61,999 nucleotides of DNA from NCBI RefSeq assembly GCF_000153325.1, contig NZ_CH724141.1, positions 1,438,384 through 1,500,382 of the forward strand, given 5' to 3'. Within the stretch, counting starts at the first letter, position 1; every line of letters begins with the position of its first letter. Of this stretch, positions 37,875 through 46,657 are shown piece after piece. The notes under the pieces are model-generated. The model ran no database searches and was not told the origin of the DNA. It saw only the letters and a program-made list of their open reading frames with translations. Both the position numbers and the translations under genes were made by a program. Origin of the DNA: Photobacterium sp. SKA34 (GTDB lineage: Bacteria; Pseudomonadota; Gammaproteobacteria; Enterobacterales; Vibrionaceae).

Positions 37875-38018
37875 ATGCAAGTATTAAGCTCATTAAAAAG
37901 TGCAAAGAAGCGTAGTAAGGATTGCCAAGTGGTTAAACGTCGTGGTCGCCTTTATGTTATTTGTAAATCAAATCCAAGATTTAAAGCGGTACAAGGCAAG
38001 GTAAAGAAGAAGAGGTAA
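37875..38018 (+). CDS. rpmJ2: 50S ribosomal protein L36 type B (zinc-free)
   Basis: The 47-aa product [20 protein letters not shown]...[20 protein letters not shown] is L36 with the type B pattern: it lacks the CxxC...CxxxxH zinc ribbon of the primary form, and it is longer by about ten residues. Stop and start of the two genes are separated by two bases, so it is cotranscribed with L31B under the Zur palindrome, equivalent to ykgM-ykgO. Confidence 0.95.
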   Translation: MQVLSSLKSAKKRSKDCQVVKRRGRLYVICKSNPRFKAVQGKVKKKR

Positions 38019-38094
38019 GATAACGATAGTGAAAAGATGAATCCCAATAGGCTAGGTATCATCAATCTTATTAAAATATTATATTGTATCTGAG

Positions 38095-38122
38095 GCCCAT
38101 TACGAATGTGATGGGCTTTTTT
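38095..38122 (+). terminator. Intrinsic terminator after L31B-L36B
   Basis: GCCCAT (38095-38100) pairs with ATGGGC (38111-38116) and is followed by six T. Confidence 0.75.
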
Positions 38123-38203
38123 ATTATCAACGTTGACAACTGGTACATCCTCGACAAGCTTGCCTTGTTGATTTTCCTGAATAAAGTATAGCTGTGTAGA
38201 ATG

Positions 38204-38680
38204 TTACTGGTACTTAGCCGAAGTAATAAACTGACCAAAAGACTCACACCACACGATAACGGTATCATATTTGGCTATATCAATGTTTTGAGGCACATTC
38301 ACAACGAAATTATCAAAGGTTTTCACGTTTCCCACTAACACCATATCGGCTTTTTCTTGGTTAAATTCTGCTTCGGTTTCTACAAATCTAGGTGATAGGT
38401 AAAGTTTATAATCAGGCCCTGGTGCGAGCTTTCCCATTAAGGTTATTTTTGTTGTTGAGATTGAGACTTTACCTTCGCCCCAATGGAGAAAATCGCTACC
38501 AGCTAAATCTTTTTTAAACACACCTGAATATTGCGCTTGAGTCGTAAGGCGAGAGACTTCAGATTGTGTTGGTGCCGTTGGCGCAGTCAAAATAGGCAGT
38601 AAATAGATCCCTAGCGCAACACCAAATGCACCAGCAAGTAAGTGAGTGATAAGAAGTGTCATTGTTTTTTTGATAGTCAT
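38204..38680 (-). CDS. DM13 domain-containing membrane-anchored protein
   Basis: The 158-aa protein has one N-terminal helix (LLITHLLAGAFGVALGIYLLPIL) and then a DM13 domain (about 50-155): YSGVFKKDLAGSDFLHWGEGKVSIS, LGKLAPGPDYKLYLSPRFV-like LMGKLAPGPDYKLYLSP, VNVPQNIDIAKYDTVIVWCESFGQFITSA. The conserved Cys in VIVWCE is the proposed redox/ligand residue. DM13 is suggested to act in electron transfer; the bacterial role is not settled. Confidence 0.85.
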   Translation of the reverse strand: MTIKKTMTLLITHLLAGAFGVALGIYLLPILTAPTAPTQSEVSRLTTQAQYSGVFKKDLAGSDFLHWGEGKVSISTTKITLMGKLAPGPDYKLYLSPRFVETEAEFNQEKADMVLVGNVKTFDNFVVNVPQNIDIAKYDTVIVWCESFGQFITSAKYQ

Positions 38681-38914
38681 AAGTCTACCTGTACTGAAAC
38701 AATAGGTTTGTATAGGTATTGCTTAAAAATGTTATAAATTCAAATTCTTAATGCTTTATTTCTAATAAAAATACAAAAATGCCGTAACGATCACTCACTA
38801 CGGGCTTTGCTTGTTATTTGCTAACCAATTACAAGTTACACATACAGCTATGCGTTGCTGTTTGCGTAGGGAGCATTTTTAACTATTAAAAATTTGCTAC
38901 TCAAGTGATAAACA

Positions 38915-38941
38915 CAAAAACGCCCTAGCGAGTAGGGCGTT
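38915..38941 (-). terminator. Intrinsic terminator
   Basis: AACGCCCTA/TAGGGCGTT stem with loop GCGAG; the minus strand continues TTTTT. It ends the gene at 38961-39749. Confidence 0.85.
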
Positions 38942-38960
38942 GATGTGAATAGAAAGTGAA

Positions 38961-39749
38961 TTAAACCGCAACACTGTTAGGTTGTAAGTATTGCTGCCAA
39001 GCAGTTTGGTACAAGTGTAACGATTCTTGTCGAAGCTTGTTGATTTTTGATTGCTCAAATTCAGATACTGGACGCTTTTCTTGTAGTGCTAAACGTTCAA
39101 TTTTTTGGATTTGTTCATAAATATCATGCTCTTTACCATTTTTCACATCAGAAATATCTTTTAAGTGAAGCTGTACTTCTGCAATGATTTTACTTTGTGG
39201 TAATTCAACTAATACATTTAAATCACGGTAACCAGAAGCAGTTGGTTTTTTAAAGCGGTTTTTAACACCAACAATGGTCGCTTCTTTACTTAATAACTCA
39301 AAAGATTGCACTAAAGATGAAACATCGTTAGCGACGAGAGAAGCACGTGCGATATCGGTAATTTTATTGGTTTGACCATTTAACTCTGTTTCAATTTTAT
39401 GTTGTGCGCGTGCCATTGATTTTACTGGTGGTACTAATGCTTCAGTTGATGAAATAAGGCTAATGCTACGCATAAGATGAGCTAATTCAACTTGTGCTTG
39501 AGTTGATGTTTGGTACAAGGTAACAAAGTCATCATAAGGTTGTGCAATGTTGTTATTTTTCCAAGATTGAATGCTATATAAACCGCTTAAATCACGTTGA
39601 AATGACTTACGGCTTGCTTGAGATAAGCGTGTTGGTGACGGTTGGTCTGAGATTGTGTATGCGGGCGCAACAGCGGGTGCTGCAACCACCGAACGGCTAA
39701 GCATACAGAATAGAATAAAGCTTGTACGTAGAACAGATTTTACATCCAT
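38961..39749 (-). CDS. Exported protein with RelA/SpoT-like nucleotidyltransferase fold (paralogue 1)
   Basis: ATG 39749 follows GGGAG and gives a signal peptide (SVLRTSFILFCMLSRSVVAA). The second half has the pattern of RelA/SpoT synthetase-like domains: HKIETELNGQTNKITDIARA, GVKNRFKKPTASGYRDLNVL, SKIIAEVQLHLKDI and KNGKEHDIYEQIQKIE. In alarmone synthetases the corresponding blocks bind ATP and GTP; here the D-x-A-R and YRD blocks remain, but the usual RxKxxxS motif is not evident, so activity is uncertain. Export makes an ordinary (p)ppGpp role unlikely; a toxin or effector role is possible. About 45% similar by eye to the next gene upstream. Confidence 0.6.
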   Translation of the reverse strand: MDVKSVLRTSFILFCMLSRSVVAAPAVAPAYTISDQPSPTRLSQASRKSFQRDLSGLYSIQSWKNNNIAQPYDDFVTLYQTSTQAQVELAHLMRSISLISSTEALVPPVKSMARAQHKIETELNGQTNKITDIARASLVANDVSSLVQSFELLSKEATIVGVKNRFKKPTASGYRDLNVLVELPQSKIIAEVQLHLKDISDVKNGKEHDIYEQIQKIERLALQEKRPVSEFEQSKINKLRQESLHLYQTAWQQYLQPNSVAV

Positions 39750-39908
39750 TAAGCAACTCCCAATGATATTGTCCTTCAATATCAAACACACAAAAAGGGT
39801 ATAAAAAGTGTTGTGTAGTTTGTCGGTGCTTGGTTTTACTTTCTAATCTGATGTTAACAATATAGCCTGAATGGGAGGTAAACTCTGTGCCGATATTCAT
39901 AAAACGAC

Positions 39909-39934
39909 AAAAAAGCCGCATAAGAATGCGGCTT
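39909..39934 (-). terminator. Intrinsic terminator
   Basis: AAGCCGCAT/ATGCGGCTT, loop AAGA; on the minus strand the stem is followed by TTTTTT. It ends the gene at 39961-40743. Confidence 0.88.
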
Positions 39935-39960
39935 CGATCACATTATTGTATGTTGTTTTA

Positions 39961-40743
39961 TTAGCTGGCTAGAATGAAAGGCTGAGTATAGGTTTCCCAC
40001 GCTTTTGCATATAGTGCTTGGGATTTATTCTGCAAGCGTTTGATTTGCATCTTTTCAATATCGTCTAACGCTCGACGTTCAATTATCGAAATGCGTTCGA
40101 TTTTTTGAATCGCTTCATAGATATCATGCTCTTCACCATTTTTGATTTTTGCAATGGCTTCAAGATGCAATTGAATTTCAGCGATAAGTCCACTATTACT
40201 TAATCGAATTAAGACTTTGATATCGCGATAGCCTGATACAGCAGGGGTATCAAAACGGTTCTTCACTCTAACGATATCGCTATATTGAGCTAAGTGGTTA
40301 TATGCTTTCACTAAATCGCTAATATTTGTTGCGACAACACTTCCACGTACAATATCGGTTAGTTTATTTACGTTACCGCGTAACTCTGTGGCAATTTTTG
40401 TTTCAGCACGTTTTTGTTTTTTAATTCCAGGTAAAAAAGCCTGGGAGTTACTAACGAGAGCTGCTGCTTCTAACAGCATGTTGAGTTCTTGTTGAGCTGG
40501 ATATGCGTACTGGTATAACTTCTCTAACTGACTATATGGCTGTGTAATATTGTGTTGACGCCAGCTAGGAATTTGCTGTAGCTCTTTGATAGAATGCGAT
40601 GAATTAAATAGTGCACTCGTTTTATTAATTAGCTTGAAATTATGACTATTTTTTGAATCTTGAAACATAGCATCAGCAATTGAGTTATTGCTAACCGCAA
40701 GAGGTAGTAGACGATGAGCACGAGCTTCAGTGTGAACAACCAT
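39961..40743 (-). CDS. RelA/SpoT-like fold protein without signal peptide (paralogue 2)
   Basis: AAGGAGTAAAAA precedes the ATG. The 260-aa protein shares the whole second half with paralogue 1: TKIATELRGNVNKLTDIVRG, VRVKNRFDTPAVSGYRDIKV, GLIAEIQLHLEAIAKIKNGE and HDIYEAIQKIER. The N-terminus (MVVHTEARAHRLLPLAVSNN) is not a signal peptide. Each paralogue has its own terminator, so they are separate units. Similar KNRF...GYRD...EIQLH domains occur in bacterial toxin-like proteins; no immunity gene is recognisable next to it. Confidence 0.6.
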   Translation of the reverse strand: MVVHTEARAHRLLPLAVSNNSIADAMFQDSKNSHNFKLINKTSALFNSSHSIKELQQIPSWRQHNITQPYSQLEKLYQYAYPAQQELNMLLEAAALVSNSQAFLPGIKKQKRAETKIATELRGNVNKLTDIVRGSVVATNISDLVKAYNHLAQYSDIVRVKNRFDTPAVSGYRDIKVLIRLSNSGLIAEIQLHLEAIAKIKNGEEHDIYEAIQKIERISIIERRALDDIEKMQIKRLQNKSQALYAKAWETYTQPFILAS

Positions 40744-41023
40744 TTTTTACTCCTTTAGCACACAGCTCACTAGCAAATGGTAGCTAAGTCTGTGATTTAA
40801 TCCTGAACGTCCTGTTCTGGCGCTTAAGATAATACTTTATTTTCAAAAGTGGTAATAAAAATGTGTATTTTTGTTAACGGTAATTCAACATTGTGAGAAG
40901 GGTCATAAAACCATAGTCATTGAGAGGTTAATTGTGCTTTTAGTGGGGTGGTAAGTTACTTTTATTGTTTAAAGTTTGTTCAATGTGAACTTATATAATG
41001 TTTAATCGAAGGGACAGTAAATA

Positions 41024-41356
41024 ATGCAGGAAAATCTATTAATTGGCTTTATCGTTATTTGGGGAACGCTGGTTGTTGGAAGTGTGATGATATTTCAACG
41101 CGGTAAGGATGTAGCAAAAAAGCGTAAATTATGGCCAATTTATACCGTGTTTAGTAACGTTGTGATTGGCGGGTTCATTATTTATATGCAACCACCAACG
41201 GTATGGTTAGTTGCGATTCTAGTGTTATTGGTGCCATTAACATTACTGACTATTCGTTCTACCAAGTTTTGTGATAGCTGTGGGCAGGCAACTCGCTCCC
41301 CATTTTTTATGAAACCCCCGCAGAAATGCAGTCATTGTAATAAGCCGTTAAGCTAA
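41024..41356 (+). CDS. Membrane protein with C-terminal zinc-ribbon-like CxxC pairs, 110 aa
   Basis: Three hydrophobic helices (LLIGFIVIWGTLVVGSVMIF, FSNVVIGGFIIYMQ, VWLVAILVLLVPLTLLTI) are followed by a short cytosolic tail with two CxxC motifs, FCDSCGQAT and KCSHCNKPLS, that likely bind zinc or iron. No family recognised. GAAGGGACAG precedes the ATG. A large hairpin terminator follows. Confidence 0.65.
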   Translation: MQENLLIGFIVIWGTLVVGSVMIFQRGKDVAKKRKLWPIYTVFSNVVIGGFIIYMQPPTVWLVAILVLLVPLTLLTIRSTKFCDSCGQATRSPFFMKPPQKCSHCNKPLS

Positions 41357-41377
41357 TTTTTCAATTATGATATTAAG

Positions 41378-41432
41378 CAAGCCATCATCGTATTACTCTT
41401 AGTTGATAAAGAGTAATTATCGTGATGGCTTG
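41378..41432. terminator. Long bidirectional terminator hairpin
   Basis: Arms of about 23 nt (CAAGCCATCATCG...TTACTCTT against AAGAGTAAT...CGTGATGGCTTG) with a few bulges lie between convergent genes. Confidence 0.8.
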
Positions 41433-41439
41433 TTTGTTA

Positions 41440-41793
41440 TTAAGCTTTAGCAGCTAACGGGAATGTATCAAATTGAATGCCAGACCAACCGTATTTAATA
41501 AAATGGCGAATATTTTGATGGTCGTTGTTTTCAGGATGTTCTAACACATCTTGACGGTAATATTGACCAAAACAAGCTAGTGTTTCTTGTTCTGATAGTT
41601 GATTTAATTGCGCAAAAGCAAAAATTTTACATGAACCTTCATTTGTTCCTGCATCATTTTTTAGCGTATCGCCTTTTATACCATTGTAAAAAGTTGTGGC
41701 CTGATAATCGTAATGTTCAGTGATCACAGCCATAACGAGGGCAAATTCAACGGTGGTTGGATTTTGTTTAATAGTTTGAAGTAGTGCGTCCAT
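41440..41793 (-). CDS. HopJ type III effector family protein
   Basis: The 117-aa protein has the HopJ pattern: TTVEFALVMAVITEHYDYQATTFYNG, NEGSCKIFAFAQLNQLSEQETLACFGQYY, and FIKYGWSGIQFD. The name comes from a Pseudomonas syringae effector, but the family is widespread in marine bacteria without type III secretion and is probably a cytoplasmic housekeeping protein. A DUF2750 gene lies 68 bp upstream in the same direction. Confidence 0.88.
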   Translation of the reverse strand: MDALLQTIKQNPTTVEFALVMAVITEHYDYQATTFYNGIKGDTLKNDAGTNEGSCKIFAFAQLNQLSEQETLACFGQYYRQDVLEHPENNDHQNIRHFIKYGWSGIQFDTFPLAAKA

Positions 41794-41861
41794 TTACGTT
41801 TTTCTCCTATAAAAAAGGCCAGAATAATTCTGACCTTAGTGTTTAAAAATTCTTACAGTTA

Positions 41862-42254
41862 TTAACGCTGTTTTTTTGCTTGGTTCTTTAGTTCGTAATC
41901 TAGCTCGTCAGGGTAGATCACTAAACCTTCTTGATCTTGAATTGGGAATACAACGATAGCCAGTTCGTCATCTTCAAGGCCATGCGTCCAACGACTATGC
42001 CATTTGTTTAATGAAATGGCTTCTGTTTTACAATTATCCCACTCACCAGTAGCCCATGCTTCTGCAAACTCTTTATTTGGCCATACTGGTACACAGTCTT
42101 CCTCATCGGTATTAAGCATTACACAACCGTGTTCATCGATAAGGATCCAAATTTCACGGTTAGCGACAACTTCTTTAACTAAATGCTTATAACGCTTTTC
42201 GGCATCAAAACCTTGGATTGTTTCAATTGCTGTTGCATCTAATGGCGTAGACAT
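41862..42254 (-). CDS. DUF2750 domain protein
   Basis: The 130-aa acidic protein has the DUF2750 features: RYKHLVKEVVANREIWILID, PVWPNKEFAEAWATGEWDNC and LNKWHSRWTHGLEDDELAIVVFP. A second DUF2750 gene of similar length is at 55494-55847. The family has no known activity; acidic and Trp-rich composition suggests a protein-binding role. Confidence 0.88.
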   Translation of the reverse strand: MSTPLDATAIETIQGFDAEKRYKHLVKEVVANREIWILIDEHGCVMLNTDEEDCVPVWPNKEFAEAWATGEWDNCKTEAISLNKWHSRWTHGLEDDELAIVVFPIQDQEGLVIYPDELDYELKNQAKKQR

Positions 42255-42420
42255 GGGTGTATTACCTTGGTAGTTATGTCGATTATTTGTAAGAATAAAT
42301 CAAAATAGAACAGAGATCTTGTTTTATCCTACTGATATTACAATTTTATAGGGTTTTATTGGGTTGTCATGCAAGATTAAATAACAAAGGAATTTATCTT
42401 TATAGCACAAGGAGCCTGTA

Positions 42421-43956
42421 TTGTTTACTTGCCGTTCTATTGCAACTACCGTGTCATTATCATTACTACTATCTGGGTGTAATTTGGTTTACTGGGATGA
42501 AGATTTTGAGAGTTATCATGACCTTTCGTCATCTAATCCTTACCCGTTTCATCAAGTTGATATTTATCAGCCGGATAGTGGCGTAGGACGCAATGATATT
42601 ACGGTACTAAATAGTGGTATTGCAGCATTACAAACCCGTATTGATATGATCCGACGTGCTCATAACACGATCGAGGTGGAATACTTTATTTTTTCTCCAG
42701 ATATGAGTGGGAAAATAATTGTGCAAGAATTAGTTGCAGCAGCAAAACGAGGAGTAAAAGTTCGGATATTAATTGATAAATCTGCCACTGTATTTGAGTT
42801 TGATGAATACTATGCCGATGGTTTAAAAGCTCATGGTATTGATGTTCGCTATTATAATGCCGCTCCGCTGTATTATATTTCTACGATAAACTTTCGTAAT
42901 CATCGTAAATTGTTAGTGGTTGATGGCAAAGAAGCGATAACTGGGGGGCGTAATATTGAAAATGATTATTTTGATCTTTCAGAACAATATAACTTTCTTG
43001 ATCGTGACCTACATGTCTCAGGCTCTATTGTGAAAGCAATGCAAGATTCTTTTAATGCGTTTTTTGAACATGATATCAGTGAACGTTATCATTCTCCTGA
43101 AGTACCTAACAATCGTATTGAGTTACAAAAATATGAGCGTAAACAGGAAGCCGTTCAAGCCTTTCTTGCTCATACAGAAATAGAAGAGGCCGCAAGAGCG
43201 AGAATAGAAGCCATCGCAAGGCCGATTTTAATCGCGAAAAAGACTTACTCGTGCCCTGAAACTACATTTACTTCAGATGCACCGGGAGGATCTTTTTGGA
43301 CGCGCTTTAAAGATCCGTATAGTGATAATTATCGTTTTTTACGTAAAACAATTTTCGATAAAGTGATGACTGTAGATAACAGTTTAGTATTGGCATCTCC
43401 TTATTTACTGAATAATCGAAAATCAGAGCATTTAATGCAAATATTACTCGATAAAAATATCGATATGACGCTATACACGAATTCTTTATCCTCAACCGAC
43501 GCCACTTATGTAGCCGCACAACTGTATAGTCATGTTTACGATTGGCAAGCTGAAGGGATGCATATCTATCTTCATGCTGGTGAATGGCTAAATGAAACTG
43601 CAACAGTGAGTAAAGCTGTGGAAAGTGCGCGATGGGGGATGCATTCAAAAACACAAATTTATAAACGCAATGGTAATGCCCAAAACGAAGTGATGGTGGG
43701 TACGTACAATATTGATAACCGTTCTAATCACTATAATACTGAAATGGGACTTTTTTGTCGCGGCAACGATCAACTTGTCGCTGAAATTGAGGAGAGTATT
43801 CGTTCACGAGCAAAGAATGGATACCAAATTGTAGGGAATGAACAGGCAATAGATAGTCAAAATAACCCAGTTAATGTCTATGGAGCTGGTGATCCTGACA
43901 CAACAAAAATGAAATTTATGTGGTTACCGTCATGGCTATTTAATTTCTTATTATAA
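42421..43956 (+). CDS. Phospholipase D family lipoprotein (cardiolipin synthase C-like)
   Basis: A TTG start at 42421 follows GGAGCC. Residues 12-20 (VSLSLLLSGC) form a lipobox, so the 511-aa protein is lipid-anchored. Two HKD motifs are present: HRKLLVVDGKEAITGGRNI (about 161) and HSKTQIYKRNG...MVGTYNIDNRS (about 413), making a complete PLD active site. Relatives are ClsC and similar phosphatidyltransferases. No ymdB-like partner is nearby. Confidence 0.85.
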   Translation: MFTCRSIATTVSLSLLLSGCNLVYWDEDFESYHDLSSSNPYPFHQVDIYQPDSGVGRNDITVLNSGIAALQTRIDMIRRAHNTIEVEYFIFSPDMSGKIIVQELVAAAKRGVKVRILIDKSATVFEFDEYYADGLKAHGIDVRYYNAAPLYYISTINFRNHRKLLVVDGKEAITGGRNIENDYFDLSEQYNFLDRDLHVSGSIVKAMQDSFNAFFEHDISERYHSPEVPNNRIELQKYERKQEAVQAFLAHTEIEEAARARIEAIARPILIAKKTYSCPETTFTSDAPGGSFWTRFKDPYSDNYRFLRKTIFDKVMTVDNSLVLASPYLLNNRKSEHLMQILLDKNIDMTLYTNSLSSTDATYVAAQLYSHVYDWQAEGMHIYLHAGEWLNETATVSKAVESARWGMHSKTQIYKRNGNAQNEVMVGTYNIDNRSNHYNTEMGLFCRGNDQLVAEIEESIRSRAKNGYQIVGNEQAIDSQNNPVNVYGAGDPDTTKMKFMWLPSWLFNFLL

Positions 43957-44254
43957 TAAGAATGTAGATATAGTTATACAGTAAAACATAATTAATTAGA
44001 TAGTAAAAAGATATTTATATCTTGTATTTTTTTGTCAAAAAAAGAATTAGATAAAAATATGATATGAAAAAAAAGTTATAATTAATAAATAAGGCAATGA
44101 ATTAGATAAAATAATGTTTTATTTGCATTTTGGTATGCAAAATAAACAGTATATATTTTGTTTATTTATAGGTATTAATACGAGGCATATTATTATTTTA
44201 TTGCCTATATTATAAAAAATAGGGAAATTAACGATATTATAAAAGGTGACTTCA
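43957..44254. other. Very AT-rich upstream region of vpsR
   Basis: About 300 bp of AT-rich DNA with no ORF or clear operator. It presumably holds the vpsR promoter. Confidence 0.45.
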
Positions 44255-45604
44255 ATGGTAGCACAGTGTGATAAAAAAACGTTCAAAGCTAGACTCGTTG
44301 CTATTGGCTGTACTTATGAACCTTGGATTGCGCTATTAGAACAAACTGGATGGAAAACACATTGTTGTTATGACCTTCGTACTGCAGATGCCATCTTAGA
44401 AGAATATAGTCCTTGTATTTGTATTGTCGATCTTAGTAATAATGATTTCAGTTTGAATAGCATTTCTTTAAGAGCAAATAAAACAAAGCAAGTAAAATGG
44501 ATAGCTGTTATTAAAAAAGAGCAACTTGGAATGGACTCCATTTGTCAGTTTATAAATAATTACTGCATTGATTATTTTTCTATTCCTATTCCATCGACGC
44601 ATCTATTAGAAACTGTGGGTCATCAATTAGGCATGTTAGAAATTGAATCTAACTCTTGGACTGAATTAGATGCGCAGCAAGATGTCGGTTTATTTGGCGA
44701 ATCTAAATCAATCAAGCATTTGAGAGATATGGTTCGACGGGTGGCAATGACAGACGTTAATATCTTTATAAGCGGTGAACAAGGAACCGGAAAAGACCTT
44801 ATTGCGAACTCTATTCATAATCTAAGTAAGCGAAGAAATGATAGTTTTACTATGATAAATTGTGCATCAGTCATGGATGATGATGAGCAAATAGCCTTTC
44901 TAAATATAGACGGTGAACATGTATCTGATAACACCATAAAAGCGGGGACTGTTTTACTTAATGGTGTTGAAGAACTGTCTAAAAACTTACAACAGAAGCT
45001 TCTCTCTTATTTACAAAAACCAACTAATGACTCTTTAGAAGATACCATAGAGTGTGATGTTCGTGTTATTGCCTGTTCAAGTGCCAATTTAGAGCAAGCA
45101 ATTGCGAATGAAACATTCAGTAAAGAGTTATTTTATCGTCTTAATGTTTTCCATATTTCAGTGCCGACATTACGTGAAAGAGGTGCGGATATTATTGCTT
45201 TAGCTGAGTATTTCTTACAAAAGTATTCAAGAGAATATAACACTATTGCAACTCAGTATAATGAAGAAGCAAAACAGTTACTTCTTCGTTATAACTGGCC
45301 GGGCAATGTACGAGAGTTAGTAAATCAAATTAAACGAGTGTCATTATTAACAGACGGCAATGAAGTTGGTGTTGAACACTTCGATTTACCTAAGAAAATA
45401 AATATGAAGCAAAGTTTACGTAATATTAAAGATGAGGCAGAAAAAGACGTGCTTGTTGCAGTATTAGAAACTCACCGTGGTCAGGTGGCATCAGCCGCAA
45501 AAGATCTTGGTGTTTCAAGAGCAACAATGTATCGCTTGTTGAATAAACATAATATTGTGCCTGATGTTCGTTACTATAATGGCTCCAATTACGCGACCGA
45601 ATAA
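44255..45604 (+). CDS. vpsR: VpsR-like bacterial enhancer-binding-protein family regulator
   Basis: ATG 44255 follows AAAAGG; a GTG at 44246 is less likely. The 449-aa product has the VpsR receiver-like domain (ARLVAIGCTYEPWIALLEQT, CICIVDLSNNDFS, FINNYCIDYFSIPIP), an AAA+ domain with Walker A GEQGTGKD, and a Fis-type HTH (GQVASAAKDLGVSRATMYRL). The sigma54-contacting GAFTGA loop is absent and Walker B is degenerate (GTVLLNGVEEL, lacking the usual Asp-Glu). This matches V. cholerae VpsR, which binds c-di-GMP and activates exopolysaccharide genes with sigma70. No vps genes are in the window. Confidence 0.88.
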   Translation: MVAQCDKKTFKARLVAIGCTYEPWIALLEQTGWKTHCCYDLRTADAILEEYSPCICIVDLSNNDFSLNSISLRANKTKQVKWIAVIKKEQLGMDSICQFINNYCIDYFSIPIPSTHLLETVGHQLGMLEIESNSWTELDAQQDVGLFGESKSIKHLRDMVRRVAMTDVNIFISGEQGTGKDLIANSIHNLSKRRNDSFTMINCASVMDDDEQIAFLNIDGEHVSDNTIKAGTVLLNGVEELSKNLQQKLLSYLQKPTNDSLEDTIECDVRVIACSSANLEQAIANETFSKELFYRLNVFHISVPTLRERGADIIALAEYFLQKYSREYNTIATQYNEEAKQLLLRYNWPGNVRELVNQIKRVSLLTDGNEVGVEHFDLPKKINMKQSLRNIKDEAEKDVLVAVLETHRGQVASAAKDLGVSRATMYRLLNKHNIVPDVRYYNGSNYATE

Positions 45605-45621
45605 AATTTGATGGATAATAG

Positions 45622-45670
45622 CCCACTTATTTTATACTTTTTCATAAGGTATCGGTAAGTGGGATTTTTT
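45622..45670 (+). terminator. Intrinsic terminator after vpsR
   Basis: CCCACTTA/TAAGTGGG closes a long hairpin and is followed by ATTTTTTT. It overlaps the 3' end of the decayed minus-strand gene. Confidence 0.75.
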
Positions 45671-46453
45671 TGGCTGCAATGTATAACTCGATAAGTTAAA
45701 AGAGAAAAACGGTGTAAAACTGAGGCCAAAGAGAATTGGACAGTGATCATTTAATTGGTAACTTGATACCTGTTTGATGGAGTAAGTTACCTGCTGGACA
45801 GACGTTATATTAAAATGGTAACTACTAAAACCAAGGTAAATTAATTCTTTATAACAACGGTAATAGGCTTTATTCTTTTCGTTAAACAGTTACTTTTATA
45901 TGATGAGTTAGCCATTTTAAAGAGTCTTGATGTTTATTATCAGAAAAAGTTGGTTATGTTATTTGTTGTATTAAGATATATACGATGATTAATGTCACCA
46001 ACCAAGATAAAAGGCTGCTTATTCATCTGTTGTTGTTTTATCCACTTTTGTTGGTAATACTGCTTTTCTCATAATGTTAAAGCTTGAGAGCTTAAGCTTG
46101 TTATATCTGCTTACTTTTTAACGGCAATACCGATGAATTGGTTTATCTCATTAAAAATGTCGTCTTTGTTTTTGATTCTTGATGACATGAATATTTGTTA
46201 CCGGTCGCTAGGAACAATGCGAATAAGACTTGCGGCACTATCGACTTCTTGGAAGGCAAGGATATCAGGTTCATAGGCTAAAAAACCTGTTTTAATATTG
46301 TGTAATCTTTCTGAGTACGTTTACCTTTTGTTGTCGATCTGAAAGCCATTGCAAATTCCATGTCATGATGGAAAGTGAAGTTGCATAACTTATATTTGAG
46401 GCGGAAAGAAAAATAGTAAGTAATAAGAATATTGAATTGGTATCCCTTACCAT
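45632..46453 (-). pseudogene. Secreted endonuclease/exonuclease/phosphatase family gene, heavily decayed
   Basis: The minus strand from ATG 46453 reads a signal peptide (FLLLTIFLSASNISYA) and IMTWNLQWLSDRQQK, then needs frameshifts to read KRTQKDYTILKQVF, AYEPDILAFQEVDSAASLIR, NEINQFIGIAVKK, QPFILVGDINHR and finally NDHCPILF before the stop at 45632. These are ordered EEP motifs (WNL, QEVD, GDxNHR, DHCPI). At least four frameshifts or stops interrupt it, so it is a clear pseudogene of about 274 codons. Confidence 0.85.
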
Positions 46454-46657
46454 GTTCAATAAATTTATTGTGACTCATTATAGTGTATTAAAAAATGTTT
46501 TAGTTACTTACTCTGTAATACTTAATTTTAGGGCGAGTTATCACATTACATTGAAATGTGTTGTCGGTTGGATCATGAGCATGATCATCCAGATAATAGA
46601 ATGCTTAAATTGTGTACTTAAAAGCGCTTAAGCGATTTAGGTATTTTTATATGCTTG

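Noticed and set aside
41440..41793. Type III secretion effector (HopJ)
   Set aside because: The family name is historical; no secretion or chaperone genes are in the window, so it is not called an effector.
43307..43654. Minus-strand frame of 115 codons inside the PLD gene
   Set aside because: It is a shadow of the plus-strand PLD gene, which carries full HKD motifs.
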